DNA from: Verrucomicrobiia bacterium
GTDB lineage: Bacteria; Verrucomicrobiota; Verrucomicrobiia; Opitutales; Cerasicoccaceae
NCBI GenBank assembly: GCA_030432235.1
Contig: JAUIHT010000005.1
Location: forward strand, 124,001 to 188,000
Length of the DNA stretch: 64,000 nucleotides
Direction: 5' to 3'
Part shown: in pieces, positions 1 through 9,424 of the stretch
Layout: every line of letters starts with the position of its first letter
How positions within the stretch are numbered: position 1 is the first letter of the stretch
Position numbers and translations under genes: made by a program
The notes under the pieces: model-generated
What the model was told of the DNA's origin: nothing
The model's database searches: none
Seen by the model: the letters and a program-made list of their open reading frames with translations, nothing else

Positions 1-209
1 CTTTGTTAGCCAAAGCTTCCAAAACGCAGGACCAGAAGGAGCGCTATGCCATCCTGCAACAGGCAGAGGCCCTCATGCTTGAAGAGCAGCCGGTCATCCC
101 CATCTACTTCTACATGAGCGCCTACCTCGTCAATCCGGCGGTCAAGGGCTGGTATCCCAACATCATGGACGAGCATCCCTACTGGGCCGTCTGGCTGGAG
201 GAGGATTAA
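1..209 (+). CDS. C-terminal end of an ABC transporter solute-binding protein (family 5, partial)
   Basis: Only the last ~69 codons lie in the window; the gene begins upstream. The visible tail, with 'QAEALMLEEQPVIPIYFY' followed by an aromatic segment (KGWYPNIMDEHPYWAVW), is typical of the C-terminus of oligopeptide-binding proteins of the OppA/DppA type, which deliver peptides or similar ligands to an ABC importer in the periplasm. The stop codon overlaps by four bases the stop of the convergent deacetylase-like gene. The ligand cannot be read from this fragment. Confidence 0.8.
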   Translation, partial: LLAKASKTQDQKERYAILQQAEALMLEEQPVIPIYFYMSAYLVNPAVKGWYPNIMDEHPYWAVWLEED

Positions 210-1054
210 TTGACGGCGCTTTTCGCTGGCAGGCGTTCGGTCAGCTCCGTGATGGTGATGAACTCAGCCTTCTGCGCCTGTAGGAAATCGACGACCTTCA
301 CAAACTCTTCCCACTGATGGTCGTTCCAATTATGAGGATGGCCCTGCAGCACATAATAGGGACGTCCACGATTGGTGGCATAGTTTTTCACGAACGCTTC
401 GTAGTTGGGCTTCAGGACCGGCGTTTCCAGGTTGGGCTTACGCGGGTCAGACAGGACGGTCAGGCCTTCCACTTCGTGCCCGGGACCGTAAACCCAGATG
501 TTGATGTCGGGGTCTTCCTGCAAGGCCTTTGCCGTGTCCGCATCGAATGCGTTAAAGGGGGCGCCAAAAGCGGTGAAGACAAAGCCCAGGTTTTCCCTGG
601 CCAGTTGCTGTCCCCGCGTAATGTGATCTTGCTGGTGCTCGTAACCTGAGTTCTTGAACTCAAAGACGGGCTCACCGTCTTCCTCCCAGCGTTTGTGATC
701 CAGGCCGTGGTGCCAAAACTCCACCGTGCCTTCGTCGTGCTCTTTGCGAATCCATTCGCGGTAGGCCTCGGCCTCGGGCGTATCCTTGTCGAGCCCTGTG
801 GTAATGATACCGAAGGTGACCTTGATGCCGCGCTCGCGGGCGAAATCCGCTACTTTTTGCCAGGCTTGCGGCTTGTTCCAGGCAACGCAGAGGTCGTCGA
901 GCTTGAGTACGACCAGTGGAGGCTCTTTGCCGTTGTAGGGGTCGGCCTCGATGATGGCGAGGGATTCCTCGAGAGTCTTGGGCTCTGCACTGGCGAAATT
1001 CATCATAAAAATAGCAAGGGCAATCGCGAACAGGAAGGTGAGGGGGCTTTTCAT
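206..1054 (-). CDS. secreted polysaccharide deacetylase-like protein
   Basis: The chosen start gives a clean signal peptide (MKSPLTFLFAIALAIFMMNFASA); an upstream in-frame ATG at 1102 would bury it behind 16 polar residues. The mature protein has features of the NodB/DUF2334-like deacetylase fold: 'VVLKLDD' near the N-terminus, 'WHHGLDHKR' with paired histidines, 'FGAPFNAFD' and 'LQGHPHNW' near the C-terminus. Such enzymes remove acetyl groups from polysaccharides or are non-catalytic relatives. Substrate unknown. It is convergent with the solute-binding protein gene. A second deacetylase-like protein (43245-43901) is cytoplasmic and not closely similar. Confidence 0.75.
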   Translation of the reverse strand: MKSPLTFLFAIALAIFMMNFASAEPKTLEESLAIIEADPYNGKEPPLVVLKLDDLCVAWNKPQAWQKVADFARERGIKVTFGIITTGLDKDTPEAEAYREWIRKEHDEGTVEFWHHGLDHKRWEEDGEPVFEFKNSGYEHQQDHITRGQQLARENLGFVFTAFGAPFNAFDADTAKALQEDPDINIWVYGPGHEVEGLTVLSDPRKPNLETPVLKPNYEAFVKNYATNRGRPYYVLQGHPHNWNDHQWEEFVKVVDFLQAQKAEFITITELTERLPAKSAVN

Positions 1055-1341
1055 CAGTACGGGATTAAGTTGCCGACACTCAATAGCGTTGGCAGCCAGC
1101 ACATGGCGAACGCTTTGTGCTCCCTGACAGGAGATAACAAAAGGCGGTCGGCAAAAAGAATCACGGTATCATGGATTAATGTCCCTATGGGCCTTTATAT
1201 TCAAAAGGAAACAGGCAATATGCCTCAGGCCGTAAGACCGTCTCATAAGATTATGATATCTAATTTGTTACGTGAATTAAATTCAGTTAATCAGGCTATT
1301 GGAAGTTGACCTCAATTAGGTAACTTTCTTTAGTATCGAAT

Positions 1342-2001
1342 ATGACTGCTACTTCTTACAGAGATCGTATTGCTTCACGCAAGTCACGCCTGCGCGGTGG
1401 CTCTATGACCGGTGCCGCTGTCGCGATAGGAGCCATTGCCAGCACGGCGCAGGCTGCCATCACCTACCATGAGACTCCCGGCGTCAGCTCATCCGATGCC
1501 GTTGGGGTCAATCCATTGACCGGGCAGGCGGCGGTCCTTCCTTTTAATCCTCCCTTTGTCTCCTCGACTTACCCGATTGCCTTCTGGTCCTCCGGTGGAT
1601 TCAGTGACTCGGGCTTCAGCAACGGGGATGACTCATCCAGCATTCATGCCTCAGCACTACCGGTAGGGAGCATGGTGGATGGTAATCTCTCATATGTGAC
1701 GGGGAATTATTTATCACTCGGAAGCGCACCCTCGCAGTTTTATGTCGCGTTTCGCTATCAGAACCAGGGTGTCGGCAACGACGAGACCTACTACGGCTAC
1801 GTCGAACTGGAGAAATCCGGGGCGACCTACACGATGATCGGTTATGCCATCAGTGATACCGATGGTGAGTCCCTGACGACGCAATCCGTCGTGCCCGAGC
1901 CATCGACCTATGCACTTGGTTTCGGGGCGCTAGTACTTGCTGGATTTGTTTGCTACAAACGGTACAAAGGGCGTATCGCGTCGCTGCTGTCAGGCGCCTA
2001 A
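1342..2001 (+). CDS. PEP-CTERM sorting-domain protein
   Basis: A 219-residue exported protein. Its N-terminus (MTATSYRDRIASRKSRLRG, then a hydrophobic stretch ending TAQA) acts as a long signal peptide. The C-terminus has the sorting signal 'VPEPSTYAL', a transmembrane segment and a basic tail (CYKRYKGR). Such proteins are cut and processed by an exosortase; one lies at 57754-59337. The middle is Gly/Ser/Thr-rich with 'NQGVGNDETYYGYVEL'. It is the upstream member of a tandem pair: the gene at 2135 has nearly the same N-terminus, the same GNDETY motif and the same C-terminus, with a divergent middle. Function unknown, probably surface or matrix-associated. Confidence 0.9.
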   Translation: MTATSYRDRIASRKSRLRGGSMTGAAVAIGAIASTAQAAITYHETPGVSSSDAVGVNPLTGQAAVLPFNPPFVSSTYPIAFWSSGGFSDSGFSNGDDSSSIHASALPVGSMVDGNLSYVTGNYLSLGSAPSQFYVAFRYQNQGVGNDETYYGYVELEKSGATYTMIGYAISDTDGESLTTQSVVPEPSTYALGFGALVLAGFVCYKRYKGRIASLLSGA

Positions 2002-2134
2002 AAGTGCCTTGGTCAGTAGATGACCAAGGCAAATGTCCGTAGAAGTGACGTTACGGCCTTGAGGCATAATGTGACGCATAAATTAGGCTTATACTATGTT
2101 TGACACATTAAAAATAAGGTATAGCATTTAATTT

Positions 2135-2794
2135 ATGACTGCTACTTACAAAGATCGTATCGCTGCACGTAAATCTCGCCTCCGCGGTAGCTCTGCCGCC
2201 GGGGCCGCCGTCGCCCTCGGGGCGATTGGCTCGACCGCTCAGGCGGCCATTGTCACTCAAACCTACAATCTTGCCGCAACGGGCTCTCCGGGCTTCAGTG
2301 TTTTTCTTCGCTTTAACCCGCTGACGGGTGCTTCGGAAGCGGGCTCGCAATCAACCAACGCGACTTATCCCTTAGGGAACGGCACTTCTTTCTCTACTAT
2401 GTTTTCTCGTCTGGATCAGAGTCTGGCAGATTGGGCCAACAATCCCAAGATAAGTTACGGCACGGATGTCAGCACGCTGGATTTTTCGGCTTCCAGTCCC
2501 AATACCTATGATTTGACTCCTTTCGGCACTTATTACACGGGCTTCAAGATGGTCAATCAAGGCGCAGGCAACGACGAAACCTATTTCGGCTTTGCTGAGT
2601 ACGTTTCCTCCACCGGAAATAACTTCACCCTGGTATCCACCTCCATCAATACTACCGATGGCGCACCGATTGAGGCCGGCATCGTCCCTGAGCCTTCGAC
2701 CTATGCGCTCAGCTTCGGTGCGGTCATACTGGCAGGCTTTGTCCTCTACAAACGCTATAAAGGGCGCATCGCGTCACTATTGCCAGGGGCGTAG
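2135..2794 (+). CDS. PEP-CTERM sorting-domain protein (tandem paralogue)
   Basis: A 219-residue paralogue of the gene at 1342. The start region MTATYKDRIAARKSRLRG matches its neighbour almost residue for residue, as do 'NQGAGNDETYFGF' and the C-terminal 'VPEPSTYAL'-transmembrane-'LYKRYKGRIASLL' block. The central ~130 residues differ. This suggests tandem duplication with conserved export and sorting signals and a fast-changing exposed part. The 3' end overlaps the convergent methyltransferase-like gene by 18 bases. Processing by the exosortase at 57754 is expected but not shown by the sequence. Confidence 0.9.
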   Translation: MTATYKDRIAARKSRLRGSSAAGAAVALGAIGSTAQAAIVTQTYNLAATGSPGFSVFLRFNPLTGASEAGSQSTNATYPLGNGTSFSTMFSRLDQSLADWANNPKISYGTDVSTLDFSASSPNTYDLTPFGTYYTGFKMVNQGAGNDETYFGFAEYVSSTGNNFTLVSTSINTTDGAPIEAGIVPEPSTYALSFGAVILAGFVLYKRYKGRIASLLPGA

Positions 2795-3430
2795 CAAAGG
2801 CATTGCCGCGAGGGCCTTTGCGAATTCCTTGCTGTCGGTCAAAAAGGCGGTGCCGCGCTTGGCTCCGGTTTCTTCCGATGAAGGTGAGGCGGGGCCAAAC
2901 CAGTGCAGGCCCAGACGGTCCGTTGTTCGTAAATACTCTCGTGTCAGTTCACCCACATGCGGCGGGTAGGCGTCGAAGCCGTAGCCGCTATCCCATGGCA
3001 CTTTGAAGTCGTCGATGACAATGACGAAGTTGCGCCAGTGCTTCGCGATGAGTGCGACCTCCTCGCGGATGGGCAGGTCCTCATACCAGTGGGCATCGAG
3101 GTAGAACAGCACGCCCTGCAGCGGACAACGCGGCTCCACGATCAAGTCCCGCAGGAATGTACGGCTGTCGCCCTGATAAGCATGCACGAGGGGCTGCTCA
3201 GAGAAACGCTTTTTGACCTTGAGATGATTTTTGACATCAAATTCGACTGTAAAGACGACCAGCCCTTTGTTCGCCAGCCATTCCGTCGTATCCCCCATAA
3301 AGGTACCCGTTTCGACGGCGCATTGAATCGGCAGTGTTTCAAGGATTGTCTCGACCACCTCGATGCGCTTGGCTTGGCTGTTAAAGGCGCCCCAGCCGGT
3401 CACTTCTAATGGCGCTTCAGGATTATTCAT
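2777..3430 (-). CDS. putative class I SAM-dependent methyltransferase
   Basis: 217 residues. 'AVETGTFMGDTTEWL' (about residues 38-52) resembles motif I of class I methyltransferases (ExGTxxGxT), followed by 'VFTVEFD', 'VLFYLDAHW' and 'IVIDDF', the order seen in TylF-like and cephalosporin-hydroxylase-like methyltransferases. The acceptor is unknown. Its start codon overlaps the start of the divergent GT41 gene by two bases, so both share one very short control region. Together they may modify a surface polymer or protein; that link is inference from position only. Confidence 0.65.
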   Translation of the reverse strand: MNNPEAPLEVTGWGAFNSQAKRIEVVETILETLPIQCAVETGTFMGDTTEWLANKGLVVFTVEFDVKNHLKVKKRFSEQPLVHAYQGDSRTFLRDLIVEPRCPLQGVLFYLDAHWYEDLPIREEVALIAKHWRNFVIVIDDFKVPWDSGYGFDAYPPHVGELTREYLRTTDRLGLHWFGPASPSSEETGAKRGTAFLTDSKEFAKALAAMPLLRPWQ

Positions 3431-5042
3431 GGGCAGCCATACTCAGTCAGCTATCGATGAAGGTAGCGAGGCCAAACTCAAGGAAGCCAGAGAGGCGCTG
3501 GATGCCAGGGACTGGGACCGCCTCGTTGCCCTGGCCACAGACTTGCAACAGCTCAACCAGTGGGAAGCGGCTGAATTCGCCCTGCAAAAGGTATTGGCTG
3601 AGAAGCCGGACCATTACAAAGCTCAGCTTGCGCTGATCGAGCATTACCTCATTGGCGGCTATACCGACGACGCCTACAAGTTGGCGGAATCTGCCTTGGC
3701 CATCAAACCGGAGGATCCCGAACTACTTCTGCACTTGGGCAAAACGTGCATCTGGCGCGGAGAGATTGAGGATGCCTTGGCTGCTTTTGAATTGGCGGAG
3801 TCCAAGCCCGGGCCGTGGCAACAGAGTGCGGGTATGCTATTCCTGATCAACCTTTGCTACCTGCCCGATGTGACCGCAACCGACATTATGGAGTGCGCGG
3901 CGGAGTGGGAGCTGCGCTATGCACGCCCTGTGGCCAGGAAGCCGAAGCCTGCCCGTCGCGCCGGGCCGCTGCGCATCGGCTATTATTCGCCGGACTTTCG
4001 CGGACACTCGATCACGAACTTTATATTGCCCATTATGAGGTCGCATGACCGTGAGGCCTTCGAACTTTTTCTCTACTCCGACACGCACCACACGGATGAG
4101 CATACCAGAGACTATCGGCAGGCAGCGGACCACTGGCGCGACTTGACCAAGCTTTCTGTTGCAAAGTCCGTAGAAACTATTGCGAAGGATTCACTCGATC
4201 TGCTCATCGACTGCGCAGGGCTTTTTGGCTCCTGTCGCCCGGAGATTTTTGCCCAACGGCCAGCCCCCGTGCAGGCGCATTTGATTGGCCACAATGGCAC
4301 GACCGGGCTCAGTTCTATTGATTACCGCTTCACCGATGCGATCTGTGAGCCCGAGGGAACAGAGAAGGAAAGCTCGGAAAAACTCGTGCGGCTGGAGCCG
4401 GGCTTTCACTGTTATATGCCGGTGAAAGCGGATGTCGAGCCCGGCCTTCCGCCTTCGACGCTGACAGGGCACATTACCTTTGGCAGCTTCAACAACACGG
4501 CAAAAATCAACGATGAGGTCATTGCTTTGTGGTGCAAAGTCCTGCTGGCCGTCACGGGCAGCCGTCTGCTCATCAAGGCGGTGGGGCTGGGTAATCGCGG
4601 CACGCGTGAACTCTGGCTTGCGCGCTTCAATCAGCAGGGCATTGCCTCCGAGCGAATCGACATTCTGCCCGGACTGAGGGACAAGGATGCCCATTTTAAG
4701 GCTTACAACCGTGTCGACATCGCACTGGACACCTTTCCTGTCAACGGCACCACCACCACGCTCGAGGGCCTCTGGATGGGCGTGCCCATGATTACCCTGC
4801 AAGGCCACCGCCACAGCGCCCGCGTCAGCTCCAGTTTACTTTCGCAGATTGGATTGCACGAGTGCATCGCGGTCAATGAGCAGGCCTATATCAGTGCGGC
4901 ACAGCAACTCGCTGCCAACGAAGCGAAACGCAAAACCTGGCGCATGGAGCTGCGTCAACGCATCCAGGCAGCACCCCTGGGCGATCCGAAACAGTTCGTT
5001 CCCAGGCTCGAGGCCGCATACCGAGAACTAGTGAAGGCCTGA
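3429..5042 (+). CDS. TPR-containing SPINDLY/OGT-type glycosyltransferase (GT41)
   Basis: 537 residues. The N-terminal ~150 residues are TPR-like helical repeats ('ALQKVLAEKPDHYKAQLALIEHY', 'LAESALAIKPEDPELLLHLG', each split here as separate repeats). The remainder is the OGT/SPY catalytic region: 'IGYYSPDFRGHSITNF', 'HLIGHNGTTGLSSIDYRF', 'FGSFNNTAKI', 'YNRVDIALDTFPVNG' and 'GVPMITLQGHRHSARV'. These motifs are diagnostic of GT41, which transfers GlcNAc or another sugar from a nucleotide donor to Ser/Thr of proteins. The ATG at 3429 was preferred to 3363, which lies inside the opposite gene. Proximity to PEP-CTERM genes makes glycosylation of exported proteins a reasonable but unproven idea. 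Confidence 0.88.
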   Translation: MGSHTQSAIDEGSEAKLKEAREALDARDWDRLVALATDLQQLNQWEAAEFALQKVLAEKPDHYKAQLALIEHYLIGGYTDDAYKLAESALAIKPEDPELLLHLGKTCIWRGEIEDALAAFELAESKPGPWQQSAGMLFLINLCYLPDVTATDIMECAAEWELRYARPVARKPKPARRAGPLRIGYYSPDFRGHSITNFILPIMRSHDREAFELFLYSDTHHTDEHTRDYRQAADHWRDLTKLSVAKSVETIAKDSLDLLIDCAGLFGSCRPEIFAQRPAPVQAHLIGHNGTTGLSSIDYRFTDAICEPEGTEKESSEKLVRLEPGFHCYMPVKADVEPGLPPSTLTGHITFGSFNNTAKINDEVIALWCKVLLAVTGSRLLIKAVGLGNRGTRELWLARFNQQGIASERIDILPGLRDKDAHFKAYNRVDIALDTFPVNGTTTTLEGLWMGVPMITLQGHRHSARVSSSLLSQIGLHECIAVNEQAYISAAQQLAANEAKRKTWRMELRQRIQAAPLGDPKQFVPRLEAAYRELVKA

Positions 5043-5096
5043 CTGATGTTGGGCAGGTTGCGTCTTCAAATAGGCTCAGGCTGACGTTGCCTTTGG

Positions 5097-6521
5097 CTAG
5101 CTATCTCCTTCAGACTCCGCCAGTCGCGCGACGCCTCTCACCATGGCACTGAATATATACTTGTGGATAATATATAGGCTGTACCAGTAGATGACTCCGG
5201 GGAAGCCTCTGGGTCTAAAAATGGCGCATTGGACCAAGCGCGTTCCCTGCGGTTCCTCCCATGCCTCCCACTGCAGCCAGGCTTTGCCTGGGACTTTCAT
5301 TTCGGCGCGCAGGCGCAAAAGATGAGGTGAGCGCACCTCTTCGACTCTCCAAAAGTCAACCGTTTCCCCGGCGAGCAACTCGTAAGGATGGCGACGGCCC
5401 CGGCGCAGCCCAGGCCCGCCAAAAATACGGTCGCACCATCCGCGCAAACGCCAGGCCCAGTCCATCACCAGCCAGCCACGCTCCCCACCAAGGCTACAAA
5501 ATGCACGGTAAGTTGCCTCCTGGCTCGCCTTAACGAGATAAGTACGCTCTTCGCGTATCGTGCCTTCCCAATCAATCAGGCGATAGGTTGGCCCGGTTCC
5601 CAAGGCGCCACTCCAGCGCGTCTCCACATCCCGGTGAGATATTTTCACCATGGCAAACTCGACGGCTTCTTCGTAATGGATCGGTTTTATTTCCGGAAAT
5701 ATCCGTCTGGCTTTGGCGGTATCGGCTTCCAACGGCTGAACCACGCCTTCAATCAAAGGAACGGCCAAAGAGTTAGGAATCGGTGTGACTAAACCGACCC
5801 AGCGCGCCGCCAGACCGGGGGTCAGCACTGGTAGCGCTATGATGGTGCGGCGCAGCTGGTTGACCTTGGCGTAGCCGAGCATCATTTCTTTGAATGTGAG
5901 CGATTCGGGAGTTCCCACATCGACAATCCCCAAAGGTCCGCTTTTCAGAGCTGCCATCAGGTAGGCCAAAATATCACGCACGGCAATAGGCTGAACTTTA
6001 TTTGATATCCACTTGGGCGCAACCATCACCGGCAGGCGCTCAGTCAGGTAGCGCACCATCTCAAAACTCGCGGAGCCAGAGCCGATGATCGGGCCTGCGC
6101 GAAACTCTGTAACGGGCAAATAACTGGCAAGCACCCGGCCTGTCTCGGCACGACTGCTGAGGTGCCGCGATGCAGCTGAATGCCTTGGCATTAGCCCGCC
6201 CAAATAGATCGTATGTGGAATGGAATTGGCGGCTTCAGCGAAATTGGATGCGGCCAGTTTGTCTTCGTTTTCAAAATCTTTAGACGAGCCCATCGAATGC
6301 ACCAAATAATAGGCGGCATCAAACCCGATCAGCTTTTGCCTCCACTCGCCTTGGGTATCCAGTAGGTCTCCCTGGATGCACTGGACGTTCTCAAACCAGG
6401 AGCGGCCCTCGAGTCGTGACGGGTCTCGGGTCAGCACAGTAACTTCATGTCCATCACCCAGAAGGCGCGGAGCAAGCCGCCCGCCGATATAGCCCGTGGC
6501 ACCTGTCAGCAGAATTCGCAC
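5097..6521 (-). CDS. SDR-family NAD(P)-binding oxidoreductase with DUF2867 domain
   Basis: 474 residues. Residues 1-~300 form an atypical short-chain dehydrogenase/NAD(P)-binding domain with 'TGATGYIGGRL' at the start and 'YYLVHSMGSS' further on. Residues ~315-470 match DUF2867-type domains, with 'YRLIDWEGTIREER' and 'FRPRGFPGVIYWYSL'. This fusion is widespread in bacteria and is often annotated as a nucleoside-diphosphate-sugar epimerase or complex I NDUFA9-like protein, but its substrate is not known. Convergent with the GT41 gene; downstream of the pnp terminator on the same strand. Confidence 0.85.
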   Translation of the reverse strand: MRILLTGATGYIGGRLAPRLLGDGHEVTVLTRDPSRLEGRSWFENVQCIQGDLLDTQGEWRQKLIGFDAAYYLVHSMGSSKDFENEDKLAASNFAEAANSIPHTIYLGGLMPRHSAASRHLSSRAETGRVLASYLPVTEFRAGPIIGSGSASFEMVRYLTERLPVMVAPKWISNKVQPIAVRDILAYLMAALKSGPLGIVDVGTPESLTFKEMMLGYAKVNQLRRTIIALPVLTPGLAARWVGLVTPIPNSLAVPLIEGVVQPLEADTAKARRIFPEIKPIHYEEAVEFAMVKISHRDVETRWSGALGTGPTYRLIDWEGTIREERTYLVKASQEATYRAFCSLGGERGWLVMDWAWRLRGWCDRIFGGPGLRRGRRHPYELLAGETVDFWRVEEVRSPHLLRLRAEMKVPGKAWLQWEAWEEPQGTRLVQCAIFRPRGFPGVIYWYSLYIIHKYIFSAMVRGVARLAESEGDS

Positions 6522-6579
6522 ACCTATATAAAGCTCATAACAGGCAATTTTTCAAATCGCTCGATCCGGGAGTGGTGGA

Positions 6580-6617
6580 GACTAAAAAACCCCGCACGGG
6601 CTGACCATGCGGGGTTT
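6580..6617 (-). terminator. Rho-independent terminator of pnp
   Basis: A perfect 10-bp stem (AAACCCCGCA at 6587-6596 with its complement at 6608-6617), an 11-nt loop, and on the minus strand a run of six T after the stem. It lies 26 bases beyond the pnp stop codon. Confidence 0.9.
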
Positions 6618-6642
6618 GAAAGTTTGCGGTTAAGCGTTGGGC

Positions 6643-8964
6643 TTACTCGGCGCTGGCGGGCTCGGGCTGGCGTTCGCCACCTTCGCCACCGCGATCGCCA
6701 CGGTCGTCACGACGGCCACGGCCACCGCGATCATCACGGCCACGGCCACGACCACCACGATCTCCGCCGCGTCCACGGCCACCACGATCTCCACGGTCAC
6801 CACCGCGTCCGCCTTCAGGCTTCGGCTTGGGCTCGTAGGGGCGGCCTTCGGCTTCAGCCAGAGCGGCACGACGTGAGAGGCGGACCTTGCCGCGATCATC
6901 GACACCGATGCACTTGACGAGAATTTCGTCACCGAGCTTGCAGACGTCCTCGACCTTTTCGACGCGGAAGTCGGCCAGTTCGGAAACGTGCACGAGGCCT
7001 TCCTGGCCGGGCAGACATTCGACGAAGGCGCCGAATTCCTTGATGGAACGGACGATGCCCTTGTAGGTCTTGTTGACCTGAATCTCGGCCGTGACGAGCT
7101 CGACTTCCTCGATGGCGCGGCGCATGGCCTCGCCACCCGCGGCAAAGATGAGCACCTTGCCGGAGTTGTCTTCGTTGATGTCGATTTGCGCGCCGGTGAT
7201 TTCCTGGATGCGGCGGATGTTCTTGCCGCCGGGACCGATGAGCGCACCGATCTTTTCGGGGTCGATCTGGACCTGCTCGATACGCGGGGCATGCTCCTTG
7301 AGCGCTTCGCTGGCAGAGGGCTTGGCCTCGGTCATGACGTCAAGGATGGCGTTGCGCGCGTCGCGGTTGCGCATGATGGCCTCCTTGGCGATTTCGAAGG
7401 GCAGGCCGTGAATCTTCAGGTCGAGCTGGAAGCCGGTGATGCCTTCGCGGGTGCCGCAGATCTTGAAGTCCATGTCGCCGAAGTGGTCTTCCGCGCCGAG
7501 GATGTCGGTCAGGATGACGTGCTTGCTGATGGCGCCGCCGTCGGTCTCGGTAACAAGGCCGACGGAGATGCCGGCAACCGGAGCGGTGATGGGCACTCCG
7601 GCGTCCATGAGGGCGAGCGTACCGCCGCAGACACTGGCCATGGAGGTCGAGCCGTTGGACTCCATGATTTCCGACACGAGGCGGATGGAGTAGGGGAACT
7701 CGTCCTCGCTCGGCAGAATCGGTAGCAGGGAACGCTCGGCGAGCGCGCCGTGGCCGATCTCGCGGCGACCGGGGGTGCCGAAGCGGCCGGTTTCACCAAC
7801 GGAGTAGGGCGGGAAGTTGTAGTGCAGGATGAAGGACTTTTCCTTCGAGCCGCCGGTCAGGCCGTCGAGCTCCTGGGAGTCCTTGCCGGTGCCGAGGGTG
7901 GCCACGACGACGGTCTGGGTTTCGCCGCGCTGGAAGAGAGCGGAACCGTGGACGCGCTTGAGCATGTCGGTCTTGCAAAGCAGGGGACGGAGGTCCGCCG
8001 GGCCACGACCGTCGACGCGCTTACCGCTATCGAGGATGTTCTGGCGGTAGACTTCTTCCTGCAGGACTTCGAAGGCCATGTTGATCTGCGGCTTTTCGAA
8101 GTTCTCTTCGCCGACCTTTTCCTTCACGAATTCGGCGGCTTCGTCCTTCAGGGCGGAAACAGCTGCTTCGCGCTCCTGCTTGATTTCCTTGAAAACCGCT
8201 GGGCCAAGCTTGTCGCCGACAAATTCGCGGCACATGGCGAGCACCTCATCGGTGACCTTGTGCAGCTCGAATTCCTTCTTGGTCTTGCCGAGCTTGGAAG
8301 CGAGTTCCTTCTGGGCGGCGATGATGGGCTGGATGGCGCTGTGGGCGAATTCCAGGGCCTCGATGAAGCGCTCGTCCGACAACTGGTCGGCGGAGCCTTC
8401 GATCATCATCATTTCCTTTTCATTGCCGACATAGATGAGGTCGAGAACGCTCTCGAACATCTCGGCGTTGGTCGGGTTGACGACGAACTGACCGTCGATT
8501 TCGGCGATGCGGACGCAGCCGATGGGGCCGTTCCAGGGGATGTCCGAGCACATCAGCGCGAAGGACGCGCCGTTGACCATGAGGACGTCGGGTTCGTTGA
8601 CGAGGTCGGTCGACATGAGCATGCCGATGACCTGCACTTCGTTGAGGAAGCCCTTGGGGAAGAGCGGGCGCAGCGGGCGGTCGCAGAGGCGGCAGGTGAG
8701 GATTTCCTTCTCGGAAGGACGGCCCTCGCGCTTGAAGTAACCACCGGGGAAGCGGCCCGCGGCAGAGAATTTTTCACGATACTCGACCGTCAGCGGGAAA
8801 AAGTCCTGGTCGGGGGAGCGGAGTGAGTTGGCGGCGGTTGCGGCCACGAAGACTTCCGTTTCACCTTTGCTGATGGTGACGGCGCCGTTGGCCTGCTTGG
8901 CGATGGAGCCGGTCTGCACGGTGATGCCGAGCGACTCGATCGTGATGCTGTGTTCTTGTTCCAT
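6643..8964 (-). CDS. pnp: polyribonucleotide nucleotidyltransferase (PNPase) with RG-rich tail
   Basis: 773 residues. PNPase degrades RNA phosphorolytically from the 3' end and takes part in mRNA decay. Domains in order: RNase PH domain 1 (~1-220, with '[20 protein letters not shown]'), alpha-helical linker, RNase PH domain 2 (~310-540, with '[11 protein letters not shown]' and '[16 protein letters not shown]'), KH (~555-615, '[12 protein letters not shown]') and S1 (~620-690, '[14 protein letters not shown]'). The last ~65 residues are a low-complexity tail of RGG/RGGDR repeats, which is not universal in the family. The gene follows rpsO on the same strand, the conserved rpsO-pnp order, but a terminator separates them. 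No Shine-Dalgarno is seen before the ATG. Confidence 0.97.
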   Translation of the reverse strand: MEQEHSITIESLGITVQTGSIAKQANGAVTISKGETEVFVAATAANSLRSPDQDFFPLTVEYREKFSAAGRFPGGYFKREGRPSEKEILTCRLCDRPLRPLFPKGFLNEVQVIGMLMSTDLVNEPDVLMVNGASFALMCSDIPWNGPIGCVRIAEIDGQFVVNPTNAEMFESVLDLIYVGNEKEMMMIEGSADQLSDERFIEALEFAHSAIQPIIAAQKELASKLGKTKKEFELHKVTDEVLAMCREFVGDKLGPAVFKEIKQEREAAVSALKDEAAEFVKEKVGEENFEKPQINMAFEVLQEEVYRQNILDSGKRVDGRGPADLRPLLCKTDMLKRVHGSALFQRGETQTVVVATLGTGKDSQELDGLTGGSKEKSFILHYNFPPYSVGETGRFGTPGRREIGHGALAERSLLPILPSEDEFPYSIRLVSEIMESNGSTSMASVCGGTLALMDAGVPITAPVAGISVGLVTETDGGAISKHVILTDILGAEDHFGDMDFKICGTREGITGFQLDLKIHGLPFEIAKEAIMRNRDARNAILDVMTEAKPSASEALKEHAPRIEQVQIDPEKIGALIGPGGKNIRRIQEITGAQIDINEDNSGKVLIFAAGGEAMRRAIEEVELVTAEIQVNKTYKGIVRSIKEFGAFVECLPGQEGLVHVSELADFRVEKVEDVCKLGDEILVKCIGVDDRGKVRLSRRAALAEAEGRPYEPKPKPEGGRGGDRGDRGGRGRGGDRGGRGRGRDDRGGRGRRDDRGDRGGEGGERQPEPASAE

Positions 8965-9097
8965 TATCTTGTGGGTTTATGTCTTTTGGGTTGTGCCCGG
9001 GGCGGATAGGACGCTGGTACGGGCAGGGTCGTTTGTTTTGTTTTAGTCGAAAGCGATAAGCTCAAAGCTGAAAGCGGGATTGAATGGGCAAAAACAA

Positions 9098-9138
9098 AAA
9101 AGTCTAAAGCCGGTGGATTCCGTATGCTTTAGACTTTT
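9098..9138 (-). terminator. terminator between rpsO and pnp
   Basis: A perfect 13-bp inverted repeat (AAAAGTCTAAAGC at 9098-9110, complement at 9126-9138) with a 15-nt loop. On the minus strand it is followed by TTTTTTGTTTTTG. It lies just past the rpsO stop. Flanking bases extend the symmetry imperfectly with GCTGAAAGC/GCTTTCAGC, linking it to the AAAG/CTTT repeats seen elsewhere in the window. Confidence 0.8.
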
Positions 9139-9157
9139 GGCTTTCAGCTTTCGGCGC

Positions 9158-9424
9158 TCAGTGGCGCAGGCCGAGCTTCTGGACGATAGCGTTATAACGC
9201 TCGAGCTCGTTGCGTTTGAGATAGTTGAGGAGCTTCCGGCGGCGGTTGGTCATGTGGATGAGGCCGCGGCGGGAGTGGAAGTCCTTGCGGTGCTCGCGCA
9301 GGTGATCCGTCAGGTGGGTGATGCGTGCGGTCAGCAGCGCGATCTGAACCTCGGGAGAGCCGGTATCGCCCTCCTTGGTTGCGTGTTCTTTGATGATTTC
9401 TTCTTTGTTTACTACTTCTGGCAT
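9158..9424 (-). CDS. rpsO: 30S ribosomal protein S15
   Basis: 88 residues, the normal S15 length. S15 binds the 16S rRNA central domain early in 30S assembly. Diagnostic motifs: '[19 protein letters not shown]', '[15 protein letters not shown]', '[10 protein letters not shown]'. Expression is probably autoregulated, as in other bacteria; the upstream leader at 9425-9600 is rich in hairpins. There is no clear Shine-Dalgarno in front of the ATG (sequence reads ACGACCTATG). Confidence 0.98.
   Translation of the reverse strand: MPEVVNKEEIIKEHATKEGDTGSPEVQIALLTARITHLTDHLREHRKDFHSRRGLIHMTNRRRKLLNYLKRNELERYNAIVQKLGLRH

Noticed and set aside
7750-8826. 358-codon frame antisense to pnp
   Set aside because: Shadow of pnp codon bias; no start signal or motif.
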